This document shows positions 1 through 9,775 of a DNA stretch of 64,000 bases, piece by piece. The translations under genes were made by a program, and so were the position numbers. How positions within the stretch are numbered: position 1 is the first letter of the stretch; each line of letters starts with the position of its first letter. The DNA is from Pseudobdellovibrionaceae bacterium (GTDB lineage Bacteria > Bdellovibrionota > Bdellovibrionia > Bdellovibrionales > UBA1609): positions 62,001 to 126,000 of the forward strand of contig JACKAM010000002.1 of NCBI GenBank assembly GCA_020635075.1. Reading direction: 5' to 3'. The notes beneath the pieces were generated by a model. The model was not told the origin of the DNA. It was given only the letters and a program-made list of their open reading frames with translations, and did no database searches.

Positions 1-36
1 ACGTTGCTTACGAATCAACTGATTAATCGTTGGCAT
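1..36 (-). CDS. rpsL: 30S ribosomal protein S12, first 12 codons (cut by left edge)
   Basis: Reading leftward from the ATG at 36 gives MPTINQLIRKQR, the characteristic amino terminus of ribosomal protein S12, the decoding-centre protein of the 30S subunit. An AGAGGT Shine-Dalgarno lies at 41-46. The gene runs off the left edge, so nothing can be said of the streptomycin-determining residues. It follows rpoC on the same strand with about 190 bases between them, the usual rpoC to str-operon junction. Identity rests on 12 residues but they are highly diagnostic. Confidence 0.85.
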   Translation of the reverse strand, partial: MPTINQLIRKQR

Positions 37-180
37 TTGTACCTCTAGCTACAGTCAAACGGAAAAGCCCGTCATTTCAATAGTTTGCGCTTGTTTCAGT
101 AACATCGCAAAGCTTCCCCGTAACGAAGCATGCAAGCTACCGAATTTCGACCTCATCCGTCAACCCAAAATACCTAAAAT

Positions 181-200
181 CCCCTAAAATCAGGGGGTCA
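181..200 (-). terminator. Possible weak rpoC terminator
   Basis: On the minus strand a CCCCT/AGGGG stem with a six-base loop (181-196) begins about 25 bases past the rpoC stop and is followed by ATTTT and a second ATTTT a few bases on. The stem is short and the T tract is broken, so partial read-through into rpsL is likely. The remaining gap to rpsL (37-223) shows no gene. Confidence 0.35.
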
Positions 201-223
201 GGAGCTCCCAACCCCCAAATTCC

Positions 224-3200
224 TTAGGAATTCAGGCCCATGCTATGACTGGAGGCCATTCCGGACATCCCGCCAGGAAGTGCTGCAGACGGGGCCTCAA
301 TGGCCGTATCGTCCACTACAATTCTCCAGCGCTTATAAGAGGCCACACCTGTTCCAGCCGGAATCAGCCGTCCCATGATAATGTTCTCTTTCAAGCCGCG
401 GAGGAAATCCGTCTTGGAATTCACGGCAGCCTCAGTCAGGACCTTAGTGGTCTCCTGGAAAGATGCTGCGGAAATCCAACTATCAGTGCTCAAGGAAACC
501 TTGGTGATACCAAGTAAGAGAGGATCAGCAATTGCTGGCTGTCCGCCCTCGGCGATCACTCTTTCGTTTTCCTCTTCAAACAAATATCTTTCAACCTGCT
601 CAGCATTGAGGAAAGGGGAGTCTCCAACGTCGGTGACTTCCACTTTTCTCATCATCTGGCGAACAATCACCTCGATGTGCTTATCATTGATTCCCACACC
701 TTGCAGACGGTAGACCTCTTGGATCTCGTTCACCAGGTAGGCCGCCAGCTCCTTGTCTCCCAATACCTTGAGGATATCGTGAGGGTTGGTCGGTCCATCC
801 ATCAAAGCCTCACCAGCCTTAATGAATTCACCTTCGCGGACAGCTACGTGCTTCCCTTTGGGAATCAAATATTCTTTTTGCTCGCCAATCTCTGGTGTCA
901 CGATCACCCGCTGCTTACCCTTGACGTCTTTACCAAAGGTTACATAGCCATCGATCTCAGAGATAATTGCACTCTCTTTGGGTTTTCGAGCCTCAAAAAG
1001 TTCAGCCACACGAGGAAGACCACCCGTAATGTCACGGGTTTTTGTCGTTTCCCGGTGAATCTTGGCAATCACATCTCCAGCGTGAATTTCCTCATTGTCA
1101 GAAACCAGAAGCTGGGCTCCAACCGGAATCACATAGCGAGCAGGAATGTTTCTGTTTGGCAGGTTCAACGAGCCACCGTCCTGATCTACCAGGTAAACGG
1201 TTGGCTTGTTGTCGCCCGATTTGGAATCCGTGATCACCTTTGTGGCAAATCCAGTTACTGGGTCCACCTGCTCAGCCATTGTGACACCCTCTTCGATGTC
1301 AGCAAACTGAACCTTGGCTGTCAGATCGGCAATAATCGGATTCGAGTAGGGATCCCACTCAGCAATAACATCACCCTTCTTGATGTCTGAGCCCTCTTTG
1401 AAGTTCATGATAGATCCATAGACCAGCTTGAACTTCTCACGCTCACGACCAGTGTCGTCGATGATAATCGCTTCACCGTTGCGGTTCATAACTGTCAATC
1501 GACCGGCGCGGTTCTCAACCACGTTGACCCCTTCGATTTTCAGTTTACCTTCGTAACGGGCGGTGTGAACTGATTGCTCTACTGCGCGAGAGGCCGTTCC
1601 ACCTAGGTGGAAAGTTCTCATTGTCAGCTGAGTACCAGGCTCACCAATTGACTGAGCGGCGATAATTCCCACCGCTTCACCCAAGTTCACGGTAGCACCA
1701 CGGGCCAAATCACGACCATAACACTTTACGCACACGCCACGGCGGGTACGACAAGTAAGCACTGAACGAATTTTGACGTTCTCAATTCCCGCATCATCGA
1801 TCTTTTTGACCAGGTCTTCTGTCAATTCATCATTCGCACGAACGATGACCTCTTCCGTGTAAGGATCAACAATGTCATCCAGTGCCACACGACCCAAAAT
1901 TCGGTCGCCCAAAGGCTGAATCACTTCACCACCTTCAAGGAGAGGACGAACAATCATGCCATCTGTTGTGCCGCAATCAATTTGCGTTACGATCACATCT
2001 TGGGCGACATCCACCAAACGACGCGTCAGATATCCTGAGTTTGCCGTCTTAAGTGCAGTATCCGCCAAACCTTTTCGCGCTCCGTGAGTCGAAATGAAGT
2101 ACTGGAGAACCGTCAGGCCCTCGCGGAAATTTGCCGTAATAGGGGTCTCAATAATCTCACCTGAGGGTTTCGCCATCAGTCCCCGCATTCCAGCCAACTG
2201 ACGGATCTGAGCTGCGGAACCCCGCGCACCAGAGTCAGCCATGATGAAAATCGGGTTAAAACTGGCACTCTCAACTTGGCTACCTTCAACCTCAAAGGAC
2301 TCAGTCTCCAGGTTGCTCATCATCTCTTTGGCAACCTTGTCACCAGCCTGGGCCCATATATCTACAACCTTGTTATAGCGCTCACCATCAGTAATCAGAC
2401 CCTCGTCGTACTGCTGACGAATTTCCGAAACAGAAGATTCCGCATCCTTCAGAATTGTGTTCTTGCCATCTGGAATGACCAAGTCGTCGATACAAATGGA
2501 AATACCGGCTAAAGTTGAATACTTAAATCCCATCTCCATGATCTTATCGGCCAAAATTACCGTCGCTTTGGCCCCGGACAAACGGAAGGATCGGTCAATC
2601 AGTTCAGCAATAGCCTTCTTGTTCATCACCCGGTTAACAGCTGAGAAAGGAACACCCTTAGGAACGATATCACTTATGATCGAGCGTCCAACTGTCGTTT
2701 CAACCACTTTGCCATGCAAACGACACCTAATAGCCGCCTGAAGATCAACCACACCTGTATCAAAGGCATAGAGAACTTCCTGAACACTACTAAACACCTT
2801 GTTGGTTCCACGAGCACCCGGACGACTACGAGTCATCCAGTAAATTCCCATCACGATATCCTGAGAGGGATTGATGATCGGTTTACCGTTGGCAGGGCTT
2901 AAGACGTTATTGGTCGACATCATGAGTACTCGGGCCTCAACCTGTGCCTCCACAGACAGGGGCACATGCACAGCCATCTGGTCTCCGTCAAAGTCCGCGT
3001 TAAACGCTGTACACACCAGGGGATGCAGCTGAATGGCTTTCCCTTCGTGCAAAACCGGCTCAAAAGCCTGAATACCCAAACGGTGAAGGGTCGGGGCTCG
3101 ATTAAGCAGTACCGGGTGTTCTTTCACACAGTCAGAAAGAATATCCCACACTTCTACGGTTTCCTGCTCAACCAACTTTTTGGCCTGCTTGATCGTGCTG

Positions 3201-4372
3201 GCCAGTCCCCGCTCTTCGAGTTTGTTATAAACAAAGGGCTTGAACAGTTCCAGAGCCATCTTCTTTGGCAATCCACACTGATGTAATTTCAGGTTGGGAC
3301 CAACGACGATCACTGAACGACCGGAGTAGTCCACACGCTTACCAAGAAGGTTCTGACGGAAACGACCCTGCTTTCCTTTAAGCATATCACTTAAAGAACG
3401 GAGGGGACGCTTGTTCGGACCAGTGAAGGTCTTACCACGGCGACCGTTATCCAGAAGGGCATCTACAGACTCCTGAAGCATCCGCTTTTCGTTACGGATA
3501 ATGATATCAGGAGCGTTGAGCTCCTGAAGACGCTTCAGGCGATTGTTTCTGTTGATCACTCGACGATAAAGATCGTTCAAATCAGAGGTGGCGAAACGAC
3601 CGCCATCCAAAGGTACTAGCGGACGCAGGTCCGGAGGAATCACAGGAAGAGACTCGAGCATCATCCATTCAGGCTTGTTACTAGACCCCTTAAAGGCCTC
3701 TACAACCTTGAGACGCTTGGTCAGCTTTTTGATCTGTGCCTCAGATTTGGTCTCTTTAAGGTCCATGCGGAGTTTGCGGGAAAGGTACTCAGAATCCACC
3801 TTTCTCAACATTTCGCGAATGGCAACTCCACCCATACCGGCCTTGAAGTTAGGGCCAAACTCATTAAGAGCATTTTGATAACTCTCTTCAGAGAGAATCT
3901 GATTCTCTTCCAGAGTTGTTTCCTGAGGATCCAGCACCACATAGGCTTCGCAGTAAAGAATCCGCTCAACGTCCTTCAGGGACAGATCGAGCAGGTTTCC
4001 GATACGGCTAGGAAGAGAACGCAAAAACCATATGTGGGCAACCGGAGTCGCCAATTCAATGTGTCCCATGCGCTCACGGCGGACCTTACTCTGTGTGACT
4101 TCAACACCACACTTTTCACAGATCACACCGCGGTACTTCATCCGCTTATATTTACCGCAAAGACATTCGTAATCCTTAATCGGACCAAAAATCTTGGCGC
4201 AAAAAAGACCGTCACGTTCGGGCTTAAATGTCCGGTAGTTAATGGTCTCCGGCTTTTTAACCTCACCATGTGACCAGTCCCGAATCATTTCGGGAGAGGC
4301 CAGGGAGATTCTAACGGCATCAAAAGAAAGAGGATCTTTTGGTTTATCGAAGAAATTCAATAGATCTTTCAA
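224..4372 (-). CDS. rpoC: DNA-directed RNA polymerase beta' subunit
   Basis: 1382 residues, the normal length for proteobacterial beta'. The N-terminal zinc ribbon is visible at about residues 70-90 (CLCGKYKRM then CEKCGVEV). The catalytic magnesium loop NADFDGDQM starts at N458, so the three metal-binding aspartates are D460, D462 and D464, the same numbering as E. coli. A second zinc site is seen further on (CGTTDG, then CRTRRGVCVKCYG). The C-terminal half carries the usual bridge helix/trigger loop region. It forms the RNA polymerase core with the product of rpoB, which ends 17 bases upstream on the same transcript. Nothing looks truncated or interrupted. Confidence 0.98.
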   Translation of the reverse strand: MKDLLNFFDKPKDPLSFDAVRISLASPEMIRDWSHGEVKKPETINYRTFKPERDGLFCAKIFGPIKDYECLCGKYKRMKYRGVICEKCGVEVTQSKVRRERMGHIELATPVAHIWFLRSLPSRIGNLLDLSLKDVERILYCEAYVVLDPQETTLEENQILSEESYQNALNEFGPNFKAGMGGVAIREMLRKVDSEYLSRKLRMDLKETKSEAQIKKLTKRLKVVEAFKGSSNKPEWMMLESLPVIPPDLRPLVPLDGGRFATSDLNDLYRRVINRNNRLKRLQELNAPDIIIRNEKRMLQESVDALLDNGRRGKTFTGPNKRPLRSLSDMLKGKQGRFRQNLLGKRVDYSGRSVIVVGPNLKLHQCGLPKKMALELFKPFVYNKLEERGLASTIKQAKKLVEQETVEVWDILSDCVKEHPVLLNRAPTLHRLGIQAFEPVLHEGKAIQLHPLVCTAFNADFDGDQMAVHVPLSVEAQVEARVLMMSTNNVLSPANGKPIINPSQDIVMGIYWMTRSRPGARGTNKVFSSVQEVLYAFDTGVVDLQAAIRCRLHGKVVETTVGRSIISDIVPKGVPFSAVNRVMNKKAIAELIDRSFRLSGAKATVILADKIMEMGFKYSTLAGISICIDDLVIPDGKNTILKDAESSVSEIRQQYDEGLITDGERYNKVVDIWAQAGDKVAKEMMSNLETESFEVEGSQVESASFNPIFIMADSGARGSAAQIRQLAGMRGLMAKPSGEIIETPITANFREGLTVLQYFISTHGARKGLADTALKTANSGYLTRRLVDVAQDVIVTQIDCGTTDGMIVRPLLEGGEVIQPLGDRILGRVALDDIVDPYTEEVIVRANDELTEDLVKKIDDAGIENVKIRSVLTCRTRRGVCVKCYGRDLARGATVNLGEAVGIIAAQSIGEPGTQLTMRTFHLGGTASRAVEQSVHTARYEGKLKIEGVNVVENRAGRLTVMNRNGEAIIIDDTGREREKFKLVYGSIMNFKEGSDIKKGDVIAEWDPYSNPIIADLTAKVQFADIEEGVTMAEQVDPVTGFATKVITDSKSGDNKPTVYLVDQDGGSLNLPNRNIPARYVIPVGAQLLVSDNEEIHAGDVIAKIHRETTKTRDITGGLPRVAELFEARKPKESAIISEIDGYVTFGKDVKGKQRVIVTPEIGEQKEYLIPKGKHVAVREGEFIKAGEALMDGPTNPHDILKVLGDKELAAYLVNEIQEVYRLQGVGINDKHIEVIVRQMMRKVEVTDVGDSPFLNAEQVERYLFEEENERVIAEGGQPAIADPLLLGITKVSLSTDSWISAASFQETTKVLTEAAVNSKTDFLRGLKENIIMGRLIPAGTGVASYKRWRIVVDDTAIEAPSAALPGGMSGMASSHSMGLNS

Positions 4373-4389
4373 GGTATCTCTCCCTTCCC

Positions 4390-7300
4390 TTACTGCTCAA
4401 CAGTGTTGTGAGGTTTCTCAGTCAAAATGTCGGACTCAATAAGTTCAACATTTAGAGCCAAGCTCTGCAGTTCTTTGACCAACACGTTAAAGGATTCAGG
4501 AAGTCCTGGTTCCAGAACATTCTCACCTTTAACAATGCTTTCATACATCCTTGTTCTTCCTGCGACGTCGTCTGACTTCACTGTCAGGAACTCCTGCAGA
4601 GAATAAGCCGCACCGTAGGCTTCAATTGCCCAGACTTCCATCTCTCCCAACCTCTGGCCTCCAAATTGGGCTTTACCACCCAAAGGCTGTTGAGAAACAA
4701 GGGAGTAAGGACCAATCGAACGAGCGTGGATCTTCTCCTCAACAAGGTGATGCAGTTTCAACATATACATAATTCCGACCGTCACTGGGGTCTGGAAGGG
4801 AATGCCCGTCCGACCATCAAACAGTACGGTCTGGCCCGTCGACGGCAGGTTTGCTTTGGCCAAGAAGTCTTTAACATCTTTCTCCTTGGCTCCATCAAAC
4901 ACTGGAGTTGCCACGTGAACTCCATGAGAAAGACGTTTCATCATCTTCTTCATAGAAAGCTCATCGGCATCATCGATCTTTTTGGTAATTGGCTCCAGCT
5001 CGTAAACATCTTTTAGGAAGTTCCTTGCTTCACCATCATTGTATTTCTCCAGCATCTCACCAATCTGTTTGCCGAGCGAATGAGCCGCCCAACCCAGGTG
5101 AACCTCAAGAATTTGACCAATGTTCATCCGCGAAGGTACGCCGAGTGGATTTAATACCATGTCCACCGGAGTTCCATCGGCCAGGAAGGGCATGTCCTCT
5201 TCTGGAAGAACCTTGGACACCACACCTTTGTTCCCGTGTCGACCAGCAAACTTGTCACCCACCTGAAGCTTGCGCTTAATGGCGATGTAGACCTTTACCA
5301 TCTTGATCACGCCCGGGGGTAACTCATCACCCTTCTTTAGGCGCTCAATCTTTTCATTGAATACCATCTTGATGGCTTCAAGCTGGTTTCTGGCCGCGTC
5401 AATGATTCTCGTACACTGATATTCCAACTCGCTCTCAAGAGGAATGTAGGCCAACAGTTCAAATGGAATGGTTTCCAAGTCTTCGTTGGTAATCTCCTGC
5501 CCTTTGGAAAGAAGCTTCACAGAGCCATCCTCGTTCAAAAGAACTCCGGTCGTCTTTTTGTTGACCAACAGATCCTTGAGCTTATCCAAGGCATTCAGAC
5601 GAATGACGTTTTGCTCGACGTCGAAGTCTTTCTCCAACTTCAGACGCTTTTCCTCGATAATTAGCTGTAAACGCTCGTCCCGGTCAGAGCCTTCGCGACT
5701 ATAAACCTGAGCATCGATTACAGTTCCGTAAACGCCCGAGGGAACCCGCAATGAGGTATCGCGCACGTCTCCAGCTTTTTCACCAAAGATCGCCCGCAAG
5801 AGCTTTTCCTCAGGCGAAAGCTGAGTCTCACCTTTAGGAGTCACCTTACCAACCATGATGTCGCCAGGGCCGACCTCAGCACCAATACGGATAATACCGC
5901 TGGCATCCAGATCTTTTAGGGCCTCTTCACCCACGTTGGCAATATCGCGAGTGATCTCTTCTTTACCCAACTTGGTATCACGAGCCACACACTCAAACTC
6001 TTCGATATGAATAGATGTGTAAGTGTCATCTTTAATGAGGCGCTCAGAAATCAGGATCGAGTCCTCAAAGTTGTAACCCATCCAAGGTGTAAACGCGACC
6101 AGGATATTCTGGCCCAGAGCAAGCTCACCCAACTCGGTGGAAGGACCGTCAGCGATCACATCCCCCCGCTTCACCCGATCACCAACCGAAACAATTGGCT
6201 TTTGATTAAAGCAGGTATTTTGATTGGTTCGCTGATACTTTGTCAGGTTGTAAATGTCGACGTTGGCACCCAATTCACCACCTTTGGCAAATCGGCGGAC
6301 AACAACTCGTCCCGCATCAACGCCTTCAACAATACCATCATTTGTACACACCACACTGGTTCCAGAGTCACGAGCGACATAGTGCTCAACACCCGTACCT
6401 ACTAGCGGCGCACGAGAGCGCAACAAAGGCACCGCCTGCCGTTGCATGTTCGATCCCATCAAGGCACGGTTCGCATCATCGTGCTCAAGGAAGGGGATCA
6501 AAGAGGCTGCAATCGACACCAGCTGGCTGGGCGATACGTCCATCAGGCTCACTTTGTCCTTTTCAACAAGCTCGTATTCACCGTTCACCCGAACCGTATA
6601 GTGCTCCCCAAAAACATCCTTCTCTGCCGAAAAAGCTCCGGCCTGGGCCACATTGTGCCCCTGCTCCTCAAGAGCTGACATATAGGAAATATCAGTAGAA
6701 ACTTTGCCGTCCTCAACCTTGCGGTAGGGGGTTTCGATAAAGCCATAGTTGTTAATTCGCGCATAGGTTGCGAGCGAGGCAATCAAACCAATGTTTGGTC
6801 CCTCAGGGGTCTCAATCGGACAGATTCGACCGTAGTGGGTCGGGTGAACGTCACGAACTTCGAAGCCCGCTCGGTCACGTGTCAAACCACCAGGTCCAAG
6901 GGCCGACAAACGGCGCTTGTGGGTGATTTCAGACAAAGGATTGGTTTGATCCATAAACTGTGACAACTGGCTGGAACCGAAGAACTCTTTTACAACGGCG
7001 TTGACCGGTTTGGCGTTAACCAGGTCGTGAGGCATCATGGATTCAACGTCCTGAAGACTCATGCGCTCGCGAATCGCCCGCTCCATGCGGACCAATCCAA
7101 TGCGGTATTGGTTTTCAAGCAGTTCACCCACGGAACGAACACGACGGTTACCCAAGTGGTCAATATCGTCAATGCGACCCTGACCGTTCTTCAATTCGAT
7201 TAGGGTGCCCACAACGCTCATTATATCCTTGTTAGTGAGCGTACGATGATCAACAGGACACTCATCAAAAGGAATATTGAAGCGATGGTTAATCTTCAAT

Positions 7301-8538
7301 CGACCCACTTCACTTAAGTCGTAGGTCTCAGGATCGAAAAATAGGCGCTGAAACAGGTTCTCTGCTGCTTCTGGAGTTGGAGGTTCACCTGGTCGCAATC
7401 TCTTATAGATTTCGAGCAGAGACTCTTCACGAGTCGTTACCTTGTCAATCAACAGAGTGTTGCGTAGGAAGGGGCCTACTGCCAAACCATCAAAAAAGAT
7501 CATCTTAAATTCGCTGATTCCGGCCTCATGAGCTCGATCCAGATAGTCACCGGACATCTCGCTGTTGGCATCGGCGATGATCTCACCGGTGGTTTCATCG
7601 ATAATGGGTTTGGCTACAACTTTGCCTTCCAAGTCCTCACGAGAGATTTCAATCTCAGTCAGATTCAACTGTTGAACCTTTTTAACTGAAGCCCTGGTAA
7701 TCCGGCGACCCGCCTTAACCAGAGTTTCTCCGGAGTTGGGATCAATGATATCAGACAGTGCCCGCTGACCAGCCATCTTCTCGATGTCCAATCCACGCAA
7801 GTACTTGCCTTCTTTAGTGCGGCGGACCGTCACTAGGTCATAATACATTTCAAGAAGATCTTCAGTCGTGTGTCCAAGTGCCTTCAAGAGAACGGTCACT
7901 GGGAACTTACGTCGGCGATCAATGCGCACGTAAACGAGATCTTTCTGATCAAATTCAAAATCCAACCATGATCCGCGGTAGGGGATCACCCGAGCGGAAT
8001 AAATCAACTTTCCGCTGGCGTTATTCTTTCCGCCATCATGATCAAAAAACACACCGGGTGAGCGATGCAATTGGCTCACAACAACGCGCTCTGTACCATT
8101 GATGATAAAAGAGCCATTCGCCGTCATCAGGGGAATTTCACCCAGATAAACTTCCTGCTCTTTCACATCGCGAATGCTGCGAGCCTCAGTCTCCTCATCG
8201 ACATCGAAAACGATGAGTCGCAGGGTCACCTTGATTGGAGCAGCGTAGGTCATACCCCGCTGGCGACATTCATCAACGTCGTACTTAGGAGGCTCCAGCG
8301 TATAGGAGACAAACTCCAGGCTGGCCGTATTATTAAAATCTGAAATCGGAAATACCGATTTAAAAACTCCATTTAAACCCTGGATACCACGGCGGTCCGG
8401 GTCCATTTCCTTCTGCAGGAATTCCTCGTATGATTTTTTCTGGAGTTCAATAAGATTGGGAATATCAATCAGGCCCTGGGTTCTAGCATAACTACGTCTC
8501 AGACGTAAGTTAGATGCTGTGACTGGAGTGTTACCCAT
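4390..8538 (-). CDS. rpoB: DNA-directed RNA polymerase beta subunit
   Basis: 1382 residues, full length. The rifampicin pocket is intact and wild-type: SSQLSQFMDQTNPLSEITHK, followed by RRLSALGPGG, with Ser545 at the place of E. coli Ser531, His540 for His526 and Asp530 for Asp516. The C-terminal clamp-anchoring motif GGKAQFGGQRLGEMEVWA is present. The start ATG (8538) has GAAGGAGAAGG directly upstream. It follows rplL after a 115-base gap containing a strong hairpin, and precedes rpoC by 17 bases, so the two large subunits are co-transcribed. By sequence the enzyme should be rifampicin sensitive (inference from pocket residues only). Confidence 0.98.
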   Translation of the reverse strand: MGNTPVTASNLRLRRSYARTQGLIDIPNLIELQKKSYEEFLQKEMDPDRRGIQGLNGVFKSVFPISDFNNTASLEFVSYTLEPPKYDVDECRQRGMTYAAPIKVTLRLIVFDVDEETEARSIRDVKEQEVYLGEIPLMTANGSFIINGTERVVVSQLHRSPGVFFDHDGGKNNASGKLIYSARVIPYRGSWLDFEFDQKDLVYVRIDRRRKFPVTVLLKALGHTTEDLLEMYYDLVTVRRTKEGKYLRGLDIEKMAGQRALSDIIDPNSGETLVKAGRRITRASVKKVQQLNLTEIEISREDLEGKVVAKPIIDETTGEIIADANSEMSGDYLDRAHEAGISEFKMIFFDGLAVGPFLRNTLLIDKVTTREESLLEIYKRLRPGEPPTPEAAENLFQRLFFDPETYDLSEVGRLKINHRFNIPFDECPVDHRTLTNKDIMSVVGTLIELKNGQGRIDDIDHLGNRRVRSVGELLENQYRIGLVRMERAIRERMSLQDVESMMPHDLVNAKPVNAVVKEFFGSSQLSQFMDQTNPLSEITHKRRLSALGPGGLTRDRAGFEVRDVHPTHYGRICPIETPEGPNIGLIASLATYARINNYGFIETPYRKVEDGKVSTDISYMSALEEQGHNVAQAGAFSAEKDVFGEHYTVRVNGEYELVEKDKVSLMDVSPSQLVSIAASLIPFLEHDDANRALMGSNMQRQAVPLLRSRAPLVGTGVEHYVARDSGTSVVCTNDGIVEGVDAGRVVVRRFAKGGELGANVDIYNLTKYQRTNQNTCFNQKPIVSVGDRVKRGDVIADGPSTELGELALGQNILVAFTPWMGYNFEDSILISERLIKDDTYTSIHIEEFECVARDTKLGKEEITRDIANVGEEALKDLDASGIIRIGAEVGPGDIMVGKVTPKGETQLSPEEKLLRAIFGEKAGDVRDTSLRVPSGVYGTVIDAQVYSREGSDRDERLQLIIEEKRLKLEKDFDVEQNVIRLNALDKLKDLLVNKKTTGVLLNEDGSVKLLSKGQEITNEDLETIPFELLAYIPLESELEYQCTRIIDAARNQLEAIKMVFNEKIERLKKGDELPPGVIKMVKVYIAIKRKLQVGDKFAGRHGNKGVVSKVLPEEDMPFLADGTPVDMVLNPLGVPSRMNIGQILEVHLGWAAHSLGKQIGEMLEKYNDGEARNFLKDVYELEPITKKIDDADELSMKKMMKRLSHGVHVATPVFDGAKEKDVKDFLAKANLPSTGQTVLFDGRTGIPFQTPVTVGIMYMLKLHHLVEEKIHARSIGPYSLVSQQPLGGKAQFGGQRLGEMEVWAIEAYGAAYSLQEFLTVKSDDVAGRTRMYESIVKGENVLEPGLPESFNVLVKELQSLALNVELIESDILTEKPHNTVEQ

Positions 8539-8600
8539 TCCTTCTCCTTCTTTCCTAAAAAAGTCTCTCGATCCCTAATTTCGCTTTTTGGTCTCTAAAC

Positions 8601-8628
8601 TGGCGGAGTCCAAAAAAAGACTCCGCCA
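8601..8628 (-). promoter_or_regulatory. rplL-rpoB intergenic hairpin (attenuator or processing site)
   Basis: A perfect 10-bp inverted repeat, TGGCGGAGTC and GACTCCGCCA, flanks an 8-base loop that is mostly T on the transcribed strand. It sits between rplL and rpoB where E. coli carries a partial attenuator and an RNase III site. The T run is in the loop, not after the stem, so a processing or partial-pausing role is more likely than strict termination (inference). Confidence 0.6.
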
Positions 8629-8653
8629 TATGTTACCGAATACAATCGATCAA

Positions 8654-9028
8654 TTACTTGATCTCTACAGTGGCTCCAGCCTTAGTCAGAACGTCCTTCA
8701 TTTTGTCGGCTTCTTCCTTAGTGGCGCCTTCTTTCAGAGCTTTGGGAGCACTTTCAACCAGGTCTTTGGCTTCTTTCAATCCAAGACCAGTTAAAGCACG
8801 CACTTCCTTAATCACGCCAATTTTATTGGAACCAGCGCTAGCAAGGATGACGTCGAATTCAGTCTTCTCCTCAGCAGGAGCAGCGGCAGCAGCACCAGCC
8901 ACAGCAACAGCAGCAGGAGCAGCGGCGCTAACGCCCCACTTCTCTTCAAGATCTTTAATCATTTCGGCCAGCTCAATCACTGGCATATTAGAAAGAAAAT
9001 CAATTACTTCTTCTTTATTTAAGGCCAT
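8654..9028 (-). CDS. rplL: 50S ribosomal protein L7/L12
   Basis: 124 residues from the ATG at 9028 (MALNKEEVIDFLSN). A reading frame extends four codons further to a TTG at 9040, but the GGAGGA ribosome site lies inside that extension, so 9028 is the true start. The protein shows an N-terminal dimerisation segment, an Ala-rich flexible hinge (residues about 38-52) and the C-terminal factor-binding domain with SAGSNKIGVIKEVR and LGLKEAKDLVE. It forms the multimeric stalk that recruits elongation factors, attached through L10 encoded just upstream. Confidence 0.97.
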   Translation of the reverse strand: MALNKEEVIDFLSNMPVIELAEMIKDLEEKWGVSAAAPAAVAVAGAAAAAPAEEKTEFDVILASAGSNKIGVIKEVRALTGLGLKEAKDLVESAPKALKEGATKEEADKMKDVLTKAGATVEIK

Positions 9029-9078
9029 TTTATCCTCCAAAAATTTTCAAAAATTCAAACTTGTTACAGTTACTCTTC

Positions 9079-9603
9079 TCACGCTTGCTTGTCTTTGTAG
9101 GCGCTGAGCACGCGTGCAAATCCACCAGGAACAGCTTCCAGCGTACGAACGAATTTGCCCATCGGAGCTTGTAGAAGTCCCAGGAACTGGGCTCTAAGCT
9201 GCTCTTTTGAGGGCAAGGTTGCCAGGTACTTGATCCTGGCTTCGTCCAACGCGGTTCCGTCCATAACACCTGACTTTACCTGGAGCTCTTCCACGTCTTT
9301 GCTAAAGTCAGCCAGCAGCTTCGCAGGAGCGCTGACGTCATCGTAAGCAAAAACAATGGCATTGGTCCCCACAAACTGGTCTTTTAGTGCAGACTCAGAT
9401 TCTGGGTGATCCATAAGTGCCCGGCGGGCCAAGGTGTTGCGAACCACCCGCATCTCCGATTGGAGTGGGTGTAGCTGCTTACGCAAACTGGTGACCTCTT
9501 CAACAGTTAATCCTTTGAAGTCGACCAGGAAAGCAGCTTTCGCTCTGGCGAACCGTTCAGAAATCTGACTGATTTCTTGCGCCTTATCGGCTCTAGTCAT
9601 CAT
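9079..9603 (-). CDS. rplJ: 50S ribosomal protein L10
   Basis: 174 residues. The N-terminal rRNA-binding domain (RAKAAFLVDFKGLTVEEVTSL, shown only in part here: LVDFKGLTVEE) and VRNTLARRAL are typical of L10, the base of the L7/L12 stalk. Two adjacent ATG codons are possible starts; the GGGAGG site lies 11 bases before the first. The gene is preceded by a recognisable L10 leader, so autogenous repression by L10-(L12)4 of rplJL is expected from the family. Confidence 0.96.
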   Translation of the reverse strand: MMTRADKAQEISQISERFARAKAAFLVDFKGLTVEEVTSLRKQLHPLQSEMRVVRNTLARRALMDHPESESALKDQFVGTNAIVFAYDDVSAPAKLLADFSKDVEELQVKSGVMDGTALDEARIKYLATLPSKEQLRAQFLGLLQAPMGKFVRTLEAVPGGFARVLSAYKDKQA

Positions 9604-9663
9604 ACGGTTCTAACCTCCCTTCCTATGTTACGCCGCATATCAGATAACGAAGAGAGGGTCCTA

Positions 9664-9753
9664 AAAATGGCCTTCACTCGCTTGTCTCGGCAGGATGAGT
9701 TCTCGCTCGATTAAGCCCGAAGGCTCCTACTGTCTCTGACTGCGAACAATGCA
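9664..9753 (-). promoter_or_regulatory. L10 leader (autoregulatory mRNA structure)
   Basis: The 172-base rplA-rplJ gap, read on the minus strand, holds the hallmarks of the L10 leader: a short CTGC/GCAG hairpin, the AGACAGTAGGAGCC block, a GCCTTCGGGC tetraloop hairpin and the CATCCTGCCGAGAC block. In E. coli the L10-L12 complex binds this structure and represses rplJL translation. The match is by eye; boundaries are approximate. Confidence 0.75.
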
Positions 9754-9775
9754 GTTAATGTTAATACAACCTAAA

